60,395 nucleotides of DNA from Methanosaeta sp. PtaB.Bin039 (GTDB lineage: Archaea > Halobacteriota > Methanosarcinia > Methanotrichales > Methanotrichaceae): positions 1 to 60,395 of the forward strand of contig MVQI01000053.1 of the NCBI GenBank assembly GCA_002067795.1, read 5' to 3'. The translations under genes and the position numbers were made by a program. Below the pieces are notes generated by a model. That model was not told the DNA's origin and did not search any database. It saw only the letters and a program-made list of their open reading frames with translations. This document shows positions 17,670 to 27,070 of the stretch, in pieces. Numbering within the stretch: position 1 is the first letter of the stretch; every line of letters starts with the position of its first letter.

Positions 17670-18438
17670 GGTCGAATGCATTGAAGGGACGCTGCAGTCT
17701 ATCGCAAGACAGTCGATGGACCGAAGGGATTACGAGATAATAGTCGTGGACGGCGGATCGACCGACGGGACGGTGGAGAAGGCCGGGCAGTGGGCAGACC
17801 TGGTGGTGAGCCAGAGACATCAGGGGATAGGCGGGGCCCGGCGAGACGGGGCTGATGTGGCATCCGGGGAGATGTTAGCGTTTACCGATGCCGATACCAG
17901 TGTCTGCCCCCGCTGGCTGGAGGCAATCGAGAAGAACCTCGGCAAATACGACGCCTCCACCGGGCCGGTCGTATACGCCGATCCATCCATCAGGTCTGAG
18001 CTATTGAGCCGCTGGAGAGACCTGTACCGCCTGCTATCTGCGCTGAACTTCTACTATATGCTGGGCTCCAATATGGCGGTGCGCTCAGATGTATACCGGT
18101 CCATCGGTGGCCACTCGGAGATCTCGCTGCTCGACGACTACGACCTATCGGTAAAGCTACGCCAGGCCAGGGCGAGTTGCTGCTATGACGAGAAGCAAGC
18201 TGTTATGACCTCTTCCCGGAGAGCCGGAAGGATGCTGGCCTACACGCTGACAGTGGCTTACGGCCACTACCATTACCGAATAACCAGCGACCACCAGAAG
18301 CTGCTGGAATACCCAAGGCCAGAGGAGATGACCGTTGGCCGGCTGATCGATCAGAAGGGGAAGAGCAAGGAGCTGATCGAAGGGCTCGAGTCGCTGCGTG
18401 ATTCGGTGTCAAGCACTCTGCGAAAGATGGTCCATTAG
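17626..18438 (+). CDS. Family 2 glycosyltransferase
   Basis: The GT-A fold is visible in ISVILPSLNEVECIEGTLQSIARQS, IIVVDGGSTDGT, and the DxD-type FTDADTSVCPRWL. GSNMAVRSDVYRSIGGHSE and LLDDYDLSVKLRQ complete the catalytic region. A C-terminal hydrophobic segment (RRAGRMLAYTLTVAYGHYHY) may bind the membrane. The gene overlaps the UbiA gene by 44 bases. In this operon the enzyme most likely adds a sugar to a lipid head group or polyprenyl carrier. Confidence 0.85.
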   Translation: MNCVKISVILPSLNEVECIEGTLQSIARQSMDRRDYEIIVVDGGSTDGTVEKAGQWADLVVSQRHQGIGGARRDGADVASGEMLAFTDADTSVCPRWLEAIEKNLGKYDASTGPVVYADPSIRSELLSRWRDLYRLLSALNFYYMLGSNMAVRSDVYRSIGGHSEISLLDDYDLSVKLRQARASCCYDEKQAVMTSSRRAGRMLAYTLTVAYGHYHYRITSDHQKLLEYPRPEEMTVGRLIDQKGKSKELIEGLESLRDSVSSTLRKMVH

Positions 18439-18669
18439 AGATGGAAGCGGTCTTGTGCCAGCCGTGGATTTTTGGAAAAAGAATCGGAGGTTTATCTGGA
18501 GGCGAGGCAGTATCCATGACACGACGCCCGCCAGCGACGGAAAAATGGAGGGGCCCAGGACATCAGATCGCCGGCGGTCGGCGGCCATGTCTTCCATGTC
18601 CATGACTGGAGCGAATATCAGCCATCCTACCGACATGTTTATCAACCATTTCGCTGTGGTAGGTGCCGA

Positions 18670-18742
18670 GGGCAGGTAGATCAGCCGGAAGATCGCTACC
18701 TTGGCATGGTAGAGGCCTCGGGTTCGAATCCCGACCTGTCCA
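18670..18742 (+). tRNA. tRNA-Ala (anticodon GGC)
   Basis: The cloverleaf folds fully: acceptor GGGCAGG (18670-18676) with CCTGTCC (18735-18741), D arm GATC/GATC, anticodon stem CTACC/GGTAG with loop TTGGCAT (anticodon GGC at 18703-18705), variable AGGCC, T arm TCGGG-TTCGAAT-CCCGA and discriminator A18742. The G3:U70 pair that marks alanine tRNAs is present. CCA is not encoded. No intron. Confidence 0.95.
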
Positions 18743-18818
18743 TCTTCCCGGGAACTTCAAAGAGAGAGGGTCCCGTCGCCAAAACGACCCAAAGGTATTA
18801 GGCGTCCGGAGGACTTTT

Positions 18819-19439
18819 TTGGATCATATGTCCGCGCTTGAGGTATTGGCCATGGCTTTTGTCGTCGGGCTGACCGGGGCATTGGCTCCAGGGCCCACCC
18901 TGGTAGCCACTGTAAACTCCTCACTCACCGGCGGATGGAGCGTTGGACCAAAGGTCACTTTAGGCCACGCGATCGTGGAGGCCCCCATATTCCTGCTTGT
19001 TACGCTCGGGCTCAATGTGGCAGCGGAGACCTACCGCACACCGCTCTCCCTCATCGGCGGCTTATCACTGATGGCCTTTGGGCTGCTCACCCTTCGAGGA
19101 GCTAAAGAGGCAAGCCTTTATCAAAGCTCAGGCCTGGCCTCCAATCCCTACCTGGCAGGCGCCCTCACCAGCGCCGCTAATCCATACTTCTGGATCTGGT
19201 GGCTATCGGTTGGTTCAGCCATGCTGATGGAAGGGACACGCGAAAGCCTCGCCCTGGCCGCAGTGTTCATGATAGGACATTGGGGGGCTGACTTCAGCTG
19301 GTACACCCTGATCTCAACAAGCATCGATAGGGGCAGAAGCCTGCTCTCTGAGACGTCTTACCGCTGGGTGCTATTTGGCTGCGGCGCCTTCCTGGTCCTT
19401 TTCGGCGCTTACTACATGAGCCGGATCTGGACCGGCTGA
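18819..19439 (+). CDS. LysE/RhtB-family exporter
   Basis: A membrane protein of about 206 residues with six hydrophobic segments. The N-terminal ALAPGPTLVATVNSSL corresponds to the conserved PGP motif of LysE-type amino-acid and metabolite exporters, and SAANPYFWIWWLSVG is the second conserved region. TTG 18819 lies 6 bases after GGAGG (18808-18812); ATG 18828 is the alternative but would be 15 bases away. The substrate is unknown. Confidence 0.75.
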   Translation: MDHMSALEVLAMAFVVGLTGALAPGPTLVATVNSSLTGGWSVGPKVTLGHAIVEAPIFLLVTLGLNVAAETYRTPLSLIGGLSLMAFGLLTLRGAKEASLYQSSGLASNPYLAGALTSAANPYFWIWWLSVGSAMLMEGTRESLALAAVFMIGHWGADFSWYTLISTSIDRGRSLLSETSYRWVLFGCGAFLVLFGAYYMSRIWTG

Positions 19440-19516
19440 GATGGAGATCTGAGAAAGACGGCAAAGCACACTCTTTCTTGGGAAAGCCCCAGAAAGATGG
19501 ATCGGAAAGAGCCACC

Positions 19517-20422
19517 ATGAGAGCACTGTCACTCCAAAAGTCTCCTGCATTCCCCTTATCTGCAGCAGTGGCGCTTGGACTGGCGTATCCGGCTGCCGGC
19601 TGGGAATGGCTGATCATCCCGTCATTGCTGCTGGCGATGACATTTTCCCTGCAGGATGTGAGGCTGGAGCGGGCGTCCGGCCTGAAGAAAGCGGCAGCCG
19701 GCCTGATGCTCAACTATCTGCTCCTCTCAGGAGTCATAATTGCGCTATCTCAAGGACTGAACGATCCGGCTTTGCGCCAGGGGTACCTGGTCATGGCAGC
19801 GGTCCCCCCAGCCATAGCGGTCGTGCCGCTGTCCCGTCTTCTTGGAGGCGACGTCTCTTTAGCAGTGCTGACAGAATCGATCTGTTACCTGGCAGGCCTG
19901 GTGCTAACACCCATGATCATATTCGCATTCGCCCATGTTAGCGGTGCCGGGATGTTGCAGGTTGGTCAGGCTGTCCTGCTGCTGATAGTGCTGCCGTTCT
20001 TCATCTCCCGCAAAGTTCACCTGCTGGGACTAAATCCCGACCTGCCCGTAACCCTCGGCCTATTTCTGGTCACCTACCTCGTGGTCGGAGCCAACCAAGA
20101 CGCCCTGTGGGAAGTGCAGATGCTGGACGCAGGCCTCATCGCTGTGGCCCGCACATTCCTGACGGGTGCAGTTGCGTTCCTGATTCTGGGAGCCCTCGGT
20201 TCAGACAGGGAGACCCGCATAACCCTTACGCTCTTCGGCTCCTACAAGAACCTGGGGCTGACCGCAGCGATGGCTTTGCTTATATTCGGGCAGCGTGCAG
20301 CGATTCCTGCCGCAGTATGTGCTCTGGCCGAGACCGCCTTTTACATCACGCTTGCGCTGCTGAGCAGATGGCGATGCGAGCCAGAGCGAACAGCCGAACG
20401 AGCGGCTGCTCGGCAGCCTTAA
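19517..20422 (+). CDS. Bile acid:sodium symporter (BASS)-like membrane protein
   Basis: About ten hydrophobic segments across 301 residues, with paired repeats as in BASS/ArsB3-like transporters (LVMAAVPPAIAVVPLSRLLGGD, VLTESICYLAGLVLTPMII, LGLTAAMALLIFGQRAAIPAAVCALAETAFYITLALL). The PPAIAVVPLS loop matches the crossover region of these carriers. ATG 19517 is chosen because the in-frame upstream ATG at 19478 lacks a start signal. Substrate unknown; an organic-anion carrier is a family-based guess. Confidence 0.65.
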   Translation: MRALSLQKSPAFPLSAAVALGLAYPAAGWEWLIIPSLLLAMTFSLQDVRLERASGLKKAAAGLMLNYLLLSGVIIALSQGLNDPALRQGYLVMAAVPPAIAVVPLSRLLGGDVSLAVLTESICYLAGLVLTPMIIFAFAHVSGAGMLQVGQAVLLLIVLPFFISRKVHLLGLNPDLPVTLGLFLVTYLVVGANQDALWEVQMLDAGLIAVARTFLTGAVAFLILGALGSDRETRITLTLFGSYKNLGLTAAMALLIFGQRAAIPAAVCALAETAFYITLALLSRWRCEPERTAERAAARQP

Positions 20423-20457
20423 ATAAACCCTGGGATTGGATCAGATGTGGAAGACGC

Positions 20458-21045
20458 ATGTCGCTTAAGGATGACCTGATATATCTGCGCCAGCTGGGCG
20501 GCTACATCGCCCTCTCTGTGGTCCTGTTCTTCGGCACAGCATTGATGGGCTATCTGGCTGCCAGCCAGGATCAGGAGTTCATCGATCTGTGGCTGAAGGA
20601 GCTGGAGATGCTGAAATGGATAGCTGCGCTTCCTCCCTGGAAGATCCTGATCGTGATATTTGCAAAGAACCTGCTGGCATGTGCCATGGCCATCCTCCTC
20701 GGGCTGGGGCTTGGCCTCATACCAATGCTTGTGGTCACATCCAACGGGATAGTGCTGGGAGTCGTCTCCTACCAGGTGATCCACAACCAGGGGGTGGCCT
20801 ATCTGGCTGCCGGCATACTGCCCCACGGCATCATCGAGCTTCCGGTCGTCCTGGTGAGCATAGCCATGGGGCTTCGCCTGGGCCATCTGCTGCTCCTCTC
20901 CCTGATCGGGGAGAAGACCGATCTGCGAAAAGAGGCATTCTTATGCGTGCGATTCCTTCTGCTCTGGGCAGCTCCGCTTCTGCTCCTTGCGGCTGCAATT
21001 GAAAGCTTTATCACACCCATTGCCATATCCCTGGCATCCCGGTGA
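20458..21045 (+). CDS. SpoIIM-like (stage II sporulation protein M domain) membrane protein
   Basis: A 195-residue membrane protein with an N-terminal segment [23 protein letters not shown], then [40 protein letters not shown], and [26 protein letters not shown]. The N-L-(hydrophobic)-G-G-P and PHGIIELP motifs mark the SpoIIM/DUF95 family, common in archaea and of unclear role. TATA-like CTTAAATAA at about 20418-20427 is about 35 bases before the ATG, so the mRNA probably has almost no leader. Confidence 0.8.
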   Translation: MSLKDDLIYLRQLGGYIALSVVLFFGTALMGYLAASQDQEFIDLWLKELEMLKWIAALPPWKILIVIFAKNLLACAMAILLGLGLGLIPMLVVTSNGIVLGVVSYQVIHNQGVAYLAAGILPHGIIELPVVLVSIAMGLRLGHLLLLSLIGEKTDLRKEAFLCVRFLLLWAAPLLLLAAAIESFITPIAISLASR

Positions 21046-21055
21046 GGTCGTGATT

Positions 21056-22552
21056 ATGGACCCGAATTCACAAGATGTTTCATCCGATGTCAAGAAAGGT
21101 CAGGGAAGGGGACAGGATAGCAGGCCTGAGTCAAAAGAAGCAAAGCTGCCACCCAAATCCAGCTTCAGCGAGTGGTACCATGAGCTGCTCAAGGCCGCCG
21201 AGATCATAGACGTGAGGTACCCGGTCAAGGGCATGTGCGTCTGGTTCCCATTCGGATTCGCCCTGCGCCGCAGCGTCTATGGCATCATCCGGGAGCTGCT
21301 CGACCCCGATCACTATGAGACCCAGTTCCCGCTCCTGATACCCGAGCAGGAGTTCATGAAGGAGGCGGATCACATCAAGGGATTCGAGGACGAGGTCTAC
21401 TGGGTGACACATGGTGGGACGTCCCCCCTGGATGTCAAGCTAGCCCTGCGGCCAACCAGCGAGACTGCCATATATCCCATGTTCAAGCTCTGGATCCGGT
21501 CCCATGCCGACCTGCCGCTTAAGGTATATCAGATCATCAATACGTTCCGCTATGAGACGAAGCATACCAGGCCGCTCATCCGCCTGAGGGAGATCACGTC
21601 GTTCAAGGAGGCCCATACCGCCCATGCCACATGGGATGAGGCTGCCGAACAGGTTGAGGTGGCAGTCAAGAGGTACGCCGAGTTTTACCGCCGCCTGGCC
21701 GTGCCATTCCTGGAGAGCAAGCGCCCCTCGTGGGACAAGTTCCCCGGAGCCGACTACTCCATCGCCCTGGACGTTGTGATGCCAGACGGACGGACGCTTC
21801 AGGTGGGGACTGCTCACCTGCTGGGCACGAACTTCGCCCGCACTTACGAGATAACCTACGAGGACCAGAAGGGTGAGCAGCAGTACGTCAACCAGTCATG
21901 CTACGGCATATCGGAGAGGTGCATAGCTGCCCTGATATCCGTTCATGGAGACGATCGCGGCCTTATCCTGCCGTGGCTGGTGGCGCCCACACAGGTCGTG
22001 ATAGTGCCGATAATCTTCGGGGAGAAGGAGCCGATACTCGAGGCCTGCCGCCAGCTGGAGGGGGCCCTTAAGCAGGACAGGATAAGGGTGGTCCTGGACG
22101 GCAGCGACGAGCGGCCTGGCGCCAAGTTCTACAAGTGGGAGCTACGGGGAGTGCCAATCCGTCTGGAGCTTGGGCCCCGCGATATAAAGAACGGCGTGGT
22201 GACCATGGTCAGACGGGACGGGGTCAAGAAGACCGTGCCCATATCAGATGTTCGATCGGCAGTGGTAAAGGAAGCAGAGGATCTCTCAGCGGTTCTGTAC
22301 AGCAGGGCATTGGAGCTGATGAAGTCCAAGATCAAGGATGTCCACAACGTAGAGGAGGCAAGAGAGCAGACCCTCATCGGAGTGGCAAGGGCTGCCTGGT
22401 GCGGATCAGTGGACTGTGGTCACGAGATGGAGGACAGGGTGGGTGCCAACCTGCTTGGAGAGGCGCGTGACGGGCAGCAGCAGCCCGACCGGCCGTGTCT
22501 CATCTGCGGGAAGCAAACTTTCGCCACCACCTATCTGGCCAGGCAGTATTGA
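21056..22552 (+). CDS. proS: Prolyl-tRNA synthetase
   Basis: A class II synthetase of 498 residues, eukaryote/archaea-type length. Motif 2 is in [32 protein letters not shown], proline-site residues in [19 protein letters not shown], and motif 3 in [32 protein letters not shown], followed by the anticodon-binding domain and a zinc-like C-terminal domain ([16 protein letters not shown]). The family C-terminal Tyr is retained (ARQY). GGTGAGG at 21041-21047 favours ATG 21056. Confidence 0.95.
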   Translation: MDPNSQDVSSDVKKGQGRGQDSRPESKEAKLPPKSSFSEWYHELLKAAEIIDVRYPVKGMCVWFPFGFALRRSVYGIIRELLDPDHYETQFPLLIPEQEFMKEADHIKGFEDEVYWVTHGGTSPLDVKLALRPTSETAIYPMFKLWIRSHADLPLKVYQIINTFRYETKHTRPLIRLREITSFKEAHTAHATWDEAAEQVEVAVKRYAEFYRRLAVPFLESKRPSWDKFPGADYSIALDVVMPDGRTLQVGTAHLLGTNFARTYEITYEDQKGEQQYVNQSCYGISERCIAALISVHGDDRGLILPWLVAPTQVVIVPIIFGEKEPILEACRQLEGALKQDRIRVVLDGSDERPGAKFYKWELRGVPIRLELGPRDIKNGVVTMVRRDGVKKTVPISDVRSAVVKEAEDLSAVLYSRALELMKSKIKDVHNVEEAREQTLIGVARAAWCGSVDCGHEMEDRVGANLLGEARDGQQQPDRPCLICGKQTFATTYLARQY

Positions 22553-22596
22553 GATCGTGGGCCATAGTTTCAGCTGTCTGCCAGACGTCGAGATAT

Positions 22597-23562
22597 ATGT
22601 CAGATGATAGGGGCGCTTCGTCGAGATTGAGGATCATCCTGGCCGAGTACGCCATGGCCTGCGGCATGGGCGGGACCTGCCAGGTGGAGGGCACAGCCAT
22701 GCTGGCCGCCCTCGCTGGCAGCTTTGAGAGAATGGGGCACCATGTGGACTACCCAACCAGCGGCCCGCAAATTTTGGCAGGCAGGCCGCATAAGGTGGCG
22801 GGGCAGGAGGGCTTTGCCAGGTTCCTGAGGTCTGCCCCATGCGATGCCGGCCTCGTCATCGCTCCTGACGAGCTGGCCCCCGAATATCTCGAGATTCTTG
22901 AGGCACGCGGGGCGAATCTGGGAGCCGATCCAGAGGCAGCCAGGCTGTGTGCGGATAAGCTTGAGTGCACCAGGGCCCTCGCCAGGGCCCGCGTCCCGGT
23001 GGCCGATCTGGTGGAGGAGGGCGAGTCGCCCCCAAAAGGCTGCCAGATTTACGTGATCAAGCCACGCTTTGGCTGCGGATCGGAGGATGTCCGCATCTCC
23101 TCATTCTGCCAAAGGCCTGAGGGCTTCATCGCCACCCGCTACGTCCAGGGTATATCCCTCAGCGCTTCTTTCATCTGCGGCGACGGTTTTCTGCCGCTTA
23201 CCATCAACCGCCAGCTGATCGAGATGGATAAAGACGGCTTCACCTACCAGGGAAGCCAGGTCCCTTACCCGTCACCCCGGGCTGACGAGATCTGGGATGT
23301 GGCCAGAAGAGCTGCTTCGGCCCTGGGCTTGCGCGGCTATGCCGGAATAGATATGGTCGTTGGAGACCTGCCCCGGGTCGTTGATGTCAACGCCAGGCCG
23401 ACGACATCAATCATAGGCATCTGCAGGGTTATGAAGGAGGAGCTGGCCGATCTGATAATCAAGGCCCGACTCGGAGGGCTGCCGGAGAGCGTGACGATAG
23501 AAGGCCAGGCAACCTTTCAGAAAAGAGAACTCGCATGCATTAGATCCCCGGATGGCTTGTGA
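22597..23562 (+). CDS. ATP-grasp ligase, MfnD-like (tyramine-glutamate ligase)
   Basis: A 321-residue ATP-grasp protein of the COG1821 type. Visible parts are the N-terminal LRIILAEYAMACGMGGTCQVEGTAMLAAL, VIKPRFGCGSEDVRI (nucleotide-binding strands), GISLSASFICGDG, and the metal-binding VVDVNARPTTSIIG. In methanogens this group includes MfnD, which attaches glutamate to tyramine in methanofuran synthesis. The assignment is by overall pattern, so another amino-acid ligase is possible. It starts 44 bases after proS; GATATATG overlaps the start, so its start and promoter are not certain. Confidence 0.6.
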   Translation: MSDDRGASSRLRIILAEYAMACGMGGTCQVEGTAMLAALAGSFERMGHHVDYPTSGPQILAGRPHKVAGQEGFARFLRSAPCDAGLVIAPDELAPEYLEILEARGANLGADPEAARLCADKLECTRALARARVPVADLVEEGESPPKGCQIYVIKPRFGCGSEDVRISSFCQRPEGFIATRYVQGISLSASFICGDGFLPLTINRQLIEMDKDGFTYQGSQVPYPSPRADEIWDVARRAASALGLRGYAGIDMVVGDLPRVVDVNARPTTSIIGICRVMKEELADLIIKARLGGLPESVTIEGQATFQKRELACIRSPDGL

Positions 23563-23908
23563 GATTCATCACGTCGCCATCCTTGCCGGTTTGGCGGGGA
23601 AAAAAATGCCAGGTGCCGTGAGAGGCGGCCTGAATACAAGGCTGCTGCGGAGATTTTCCGCGATCAACCCAGCCAGCATCTACCTGCCGGCCCGGAGCCC
23701 GATCGATCTTTCTGGAAAACGAACATTTGAGAAAAGGAGCCGGCCCACATGAGGCCGGACCAACAGCATCGGGAGCTGCTGGCAAACGGCCTTGGGGCCT
23801 GGCGCAGCCAGGGCGCCTGTACGGCCCAATTCACGAATGCCATTCGATCTGGATCACTGACCGATCCTGCCCAGACCTGATAATCCCGATAACTGCTGGC
23901 TGCCAGGT
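23563..23908. other. Convergent spacer, no gene identified
   Basis: Lies between two convergent genes. It has several GC-rich partial hairpins (for example CAGCA/TGCTG near 23764-23781) that may act in termination, and no family-like frame. Confidence 0.35.
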
Positions 23909-24652
23909 TTACCAGTGACCGGATGTGACCTGGTTGTAGCTCTCCTGGTGGATGGGGGCCCGCGGGCCGGTCCTGGCGTTGAACTTGATGCCCTGCTGGA
24001 AGTTGGGATTTGAGACCTCGTTGTAGGTCTGGATGTAGTTCAGGCCGTACTGATTGATCGGCATGTTTCTGTTGCCCATGTTAACGCTGCCGTATATGCC
24101 CTGCACCACACTGTTCTGATAGCCGTTGAGGTATGCCTTGTTCTGGAAGTCCTGGGATGGGTCAACCGGACGATAGGGATTCAAGGCAGTCACATAGCCT
24201 GATATGCCCTGGACCAGTGAATTTCCGTCGCCGGTCATATAGGCCTGGTTGAGGCCGCTCTGGGATACCTCGTTGCCCCGGGCATTGAAGATTATAGCCT
24301 GCCCCAGCTGATTTCCATCCCCTCTGAATATGGCCATGTTGGCTGAAGACTGGGAGACGGTAGACCCCACAGCATTTTGTCTGATGCCCTGGGTGACGGA
24401 GTTGTAGTTGCCATCGACCATGGCCAGATTGACTGCAGACTGCGAGACACTGGATCCGGAAGCGCTCTGGGATATCCTCTGATTGAGGGTCTGATAGTTT
24501 CCGCTCAGGTATGCGGTGTTTATGGCGCTCTGGCTGACCTGTCCTCCAGATGCCGACATGCTTATGCTCTGCGTTATTGCTCCATAAGCCGATGAGGTGA
24601 AGACCATCATCAGCGCAACCAAGGCTATTGCAGCCCTAAATCTCATTTCCAC
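23909..24652 (-). CDS. Secreted protein of 30-residue curlin-like repeats
   Basis: A signal peptide (about 1-24, ending SSAYG) is followed by four consecutive repeats of exactly 30 residues at 31-60, 61-90, 91-120 and 121-150. Shared positions are A and G early, VSQS, N, A, G, N, Q and a final I. Degenerate fifth and sixth units follow (about 165-245). The Ser/Gln/Asn/Gly pattern with regular N and Q resembles the strand-turn-strand units of curlins (CsgA/CsgB), so a beta-solenoid or functional amyloid is likely. Methanothrix has an amyloid-like tubular sheath, which makes a sheath or adhesin role plausible; it is not shown by the sequence. Conserved family not recognised. Confidence 0.65.
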   Translation of the reverse strand: MEMRFRAAIALVALMMVFTSSAYGAITQSISMSASGGQVSQSAINTAYLSGNYQTLNQRISQSASGSSVSQSAVNLAMVDGNYNSVTQGIRQNAVGSTVSQSSANMAIFRGDGNQLGQAIIFNARGNEVSQSGLNQAYMTGDGNSLVQGISGYVTALNPYRPVDPSQDFQNKAYLNGYQNSVVQGIYGSVNMGNRNMPINQYGLNYIQTYNEVSNPNFQQGIKFNARTGPRAPIHQESYNQVTSGHW

Positions 24653-25032
24653 TCACCCCAATTCCACAGGGAGGGCAAAGCCGCTTTTCCAGGCGACTTT
24701 CCCGATCCCGCGGTATAGTCCAATGAATATCTTCCATTATTGTGACGGGATTGCCCCGAAGTCTGGCACAAACCGCACAGGAGACGTCCCCAAGAGATCA
24801 GGGCATGTCTCCACAGTTCAGGCAGGCCTCTTTTCCGGGGCATTCACGGCGAATCTTTCCCCACGCCCCAAACCCCGCCAGACACCCCTACGGCTTGACG
24901 ATTTAAATGGGTTTTTTTCATGTAGAGGTTATATTGGATTGATCTAGGCCGAACCATTGATCAAGGGCTTATAGAGGGTCGAAAATAGTCCGAAATAAAT
25001 TAATAAATTCAATCGAATTATTTTAGTAAGAG
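24653..25032. promoter_or_regulatory. Divergent promoter region of two secreted-protein genes
   Basis: About 380 bases between divergent genes. The right part (24990-25030) is AT-rich with ATAAATTAATAAATTC, a likely TATA region for the gene at 25033. No gene-like frame with support was found. Confidence 0.4.
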
Positions 25033-26529
25033 ATGGTAATAGTAGTGAGCATGATAGTAGCAATATTTGTGATCATTCTGGCCCTATCACCCGGGCAGGG
25101 CATGACAGATTACGATTACCGGTACTCCAAAGCCCCTAGCGGTGTCGTGGAGCCGACGACAGTCGATAGCCTGCACGGCTCATCCTCGGCATACTTCTGC
25201 GTGCGCAACGATGGCAGATCCAAAAGCATCTCGCTGATCCCGTTCGAGCCGTTCGCCCTGCACGAGATCGGGCGGTTTGATCTGGGGGTCATGCCGCTTT
25301 CAGGGGCCGCAGAGCTGGAGATCGAGATCCACCTGGATGGCAACAATGACGGCAAATACAGCAGCTCAAGGCCAGAGGATGCCAGATTGATCTTCTCGGC
25401 TGCAAGATGGGACATGACACGCAAACCAGCACTTCGGGAATGGACCGAACTGAACCTGATGGAGATGACCGGACGAACCCTCAGCAAGGACCCGGCCCTG
25501 GTTGGAAAAGGGCTCTCATGGTCTGGCCTCCTGGACAGGGTTGGCCAGCTGGAAGTGGTCAAGATATATCTGCGACTGAGAGGCGCCAACAGCTCCTGCC
25601 TGGTTGATCGGGTCCGGATGGGAGAGGAAGTGGTGAGCTTCGAGGCCATGGAGAGGGAAGCGATCAAGAGGTCGAAGCAGCGCACATATGGGGCAGGTTC
25701 CACGATGACCTACTACATAGTCTATGCAAATAACCGGGAAGATCCTGGCGACGTCACCGTCACCGAACACTATCCGGCAGGAGCTGGCCTGGTGGAGGCA
25801 GACCCGTCTCCTGATCCTGGCACCAATAACCGCTGGACTTTTCGCGACCTGCCGCCCGGACAGCACGGACGTATAACGGTGAAGCTCCGGATGTCCAAGG
25901 GTTATGCAGAGGTTGACGGAGATGGCCAAGTTTCGGGGACCGGCATGGTCTCGGTGCGCCGCAGCCTGACCACGCGAAAAGATAGCCATCTGGTGAAGAA
26001 CCAGGTAACGGTGAGCGGAGGCGGTATCAACCGAACTGCATCAGCTCCTGCCAGGATCAGGTCGATCCCAGGGCACACCCTGCTCATGAAGGAGAGCGGG
26101 ACGGGGGACTACCGGTCGGAAGAAGAACTGCATTACCTGGGGACAAGCATAAGGGCCAGCCGATCGTTTGTGGCCAGATCGTCGCCGATAGTCCTTAACC
26201 TGACCCGCAGAAGAATCGACTTGAGCAGCCCCTGGAGCTCGGAGACGTATGCCGGGAACGATAGAATGAGTGACGAGTTCCTGCAGCGCCATCATTACTG
26301 CCCCCGCCTGAACCTGAGCTCCCGGGCAGAGCTGCGCAGCAGCAAGAGCATGCTGGAGATTCAGTCCAACATGTCAGGACTGGCCTTCAGCAGGACTTCG
26401 GCAGAAGGCCGGATGCTGGGATTTTTCGGCATTGGGGATCTCAATATATCCACACGGGCAGAGGCCCGCAAGAGCAGCAAGAAAGGGAGAAAGCCGCCCC
26501 TGGATCTGGGATGCCTGTGCCAGAGGTGA
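25033..26529 (+). CDS. Secreted protein with DUF11-like domain, unknown function
   Basis: A 498-residue protein with an N-terminal hydrophobic segment (residues 2-19). Residues about 45-200 form a beta-rich domain with acidic loops (LEIEIHLDGNNDGKYSSSRPEDARL, calcium-binding-like). Residues about 220-320 resemble a DUF11-type repeat (TMTYYIVYANNREDPGDVTVTEHYPAGAGLVEADPSPDP). The basic, Ser-rich C-terminus (ARKSSKKGRKPP...CLCQR) is unusual. Likely an envelope protein; specific function unknown. The cluster of nearby secreted genes supports a surface role. Confidence 0.6.
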   Translation: MVIVVSMIVAIFVIILALSPGQGMTDYDYRYSKAPSGVVEPTTVDSLHGSSSAYFCVRNDGRSKSISLIPFEPFALHEIGRFDLGVMPLSGAAELEIEIHLDGNNDGKYSSSRPEDARLIFSAARWDMTRKPALREWTELNLMEMTGRTLSKDPALVGKGLSWSGLLDRVGQLEVVKIYLRLRGANSSCLVDRVRMGEEVVSFEAMEREAIKRSKQRTYGAGSTMTYYIVYANNREDPGDVTVTEHYPAGAGLVEADPSPDPGTNNRWTFRDLPPGQHGRITVKLRMSKGYAEVDGDGQVSGTGMVSVRRSLTTRKDSHLVKNQVTVSGGGINRTASAPARIRSIPGHTLLMKESGTGDYRSEEELHYLGTSIRASRSFVARSSPIVLNLTRRRIDLSSPWSSETYAGNDRMSDEFLQRHHYCPRLNLSSRAELRSSKSMLEIQSNMSGLAFSRTSAEGRMLGFFGIGDLNISTRAEARKSSKKGRKPPLDLGCLCQR

Positions 26530-27070
26530 GAGATCATTGGCAAGAAAGCCGGAAGGCTCTTTGAAAGGTGTTCAGGATCGCAGGCAGTGGCAGGGTCCCA
26601 TGCTCGAAATCGATGCTCGTTTGCCAGAAGGCAAGAGATCGACTTGAGAAGAGGCAAAAGAAAGACCCCTGTAAGGATCTCGTCGGCAAAGGTCAGGAGG
26701 AGGAGCCTTTCTGAGCGAATTTGAGAAGAAGGTCAAACGGCAGATGCCCGAAAGGCTCCTGACATGGCATCTGAGAAGAGGAGGGTGGGCTTCCCAGTGC
26801 CATGCACTTGCAGTATTCTCGGGCGGCAATTGGCCGCCGCCCGAGCCACTCCCCTACGCGCCAACTTTTCCCTGTCCAATCACCCACTCATCAACCATTC
26901 TGTATGCAGCCTGGCTTAAAACCCTATTTTTCATCTACGGCTCATATAGGCCTTATCTAGATCTCAGAAAAGAGTATGGTCCTGCCAGGGTTGTTGCAGT
27001 GTATCGATGATTTTCGCAATCCATGCCTCACCGCAAGCCTATTATGCTGGATGTGGGCCTTTTTGTCAGC
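26530..27070. other. Gap before guaAb with one strong hairpin
   Basis: No gene-like frame is supported here apart from a start-site ambiguity of guaAb (ATG 27023 and 27044). It holds the perfect stem at 26818-26845 and a TATA-like TCATATAGG at about 26942. Confidence 0.4.
26818..26845. ncRNA. Perfect 10-bp GC-rich stem-loop
   Basis: CTCGGGCGGC (26818-26827) pairs fully with GCCGCCCGAG (26836-26845) around AATTGGCC. It lies nearly 300 bases after the previous stop and about 225 before guaAb, with no adjacent T-run, so it is not an obvious terminator; a small structured RNA or a leftover mobile-element end is possible. Confidence 0.35.
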
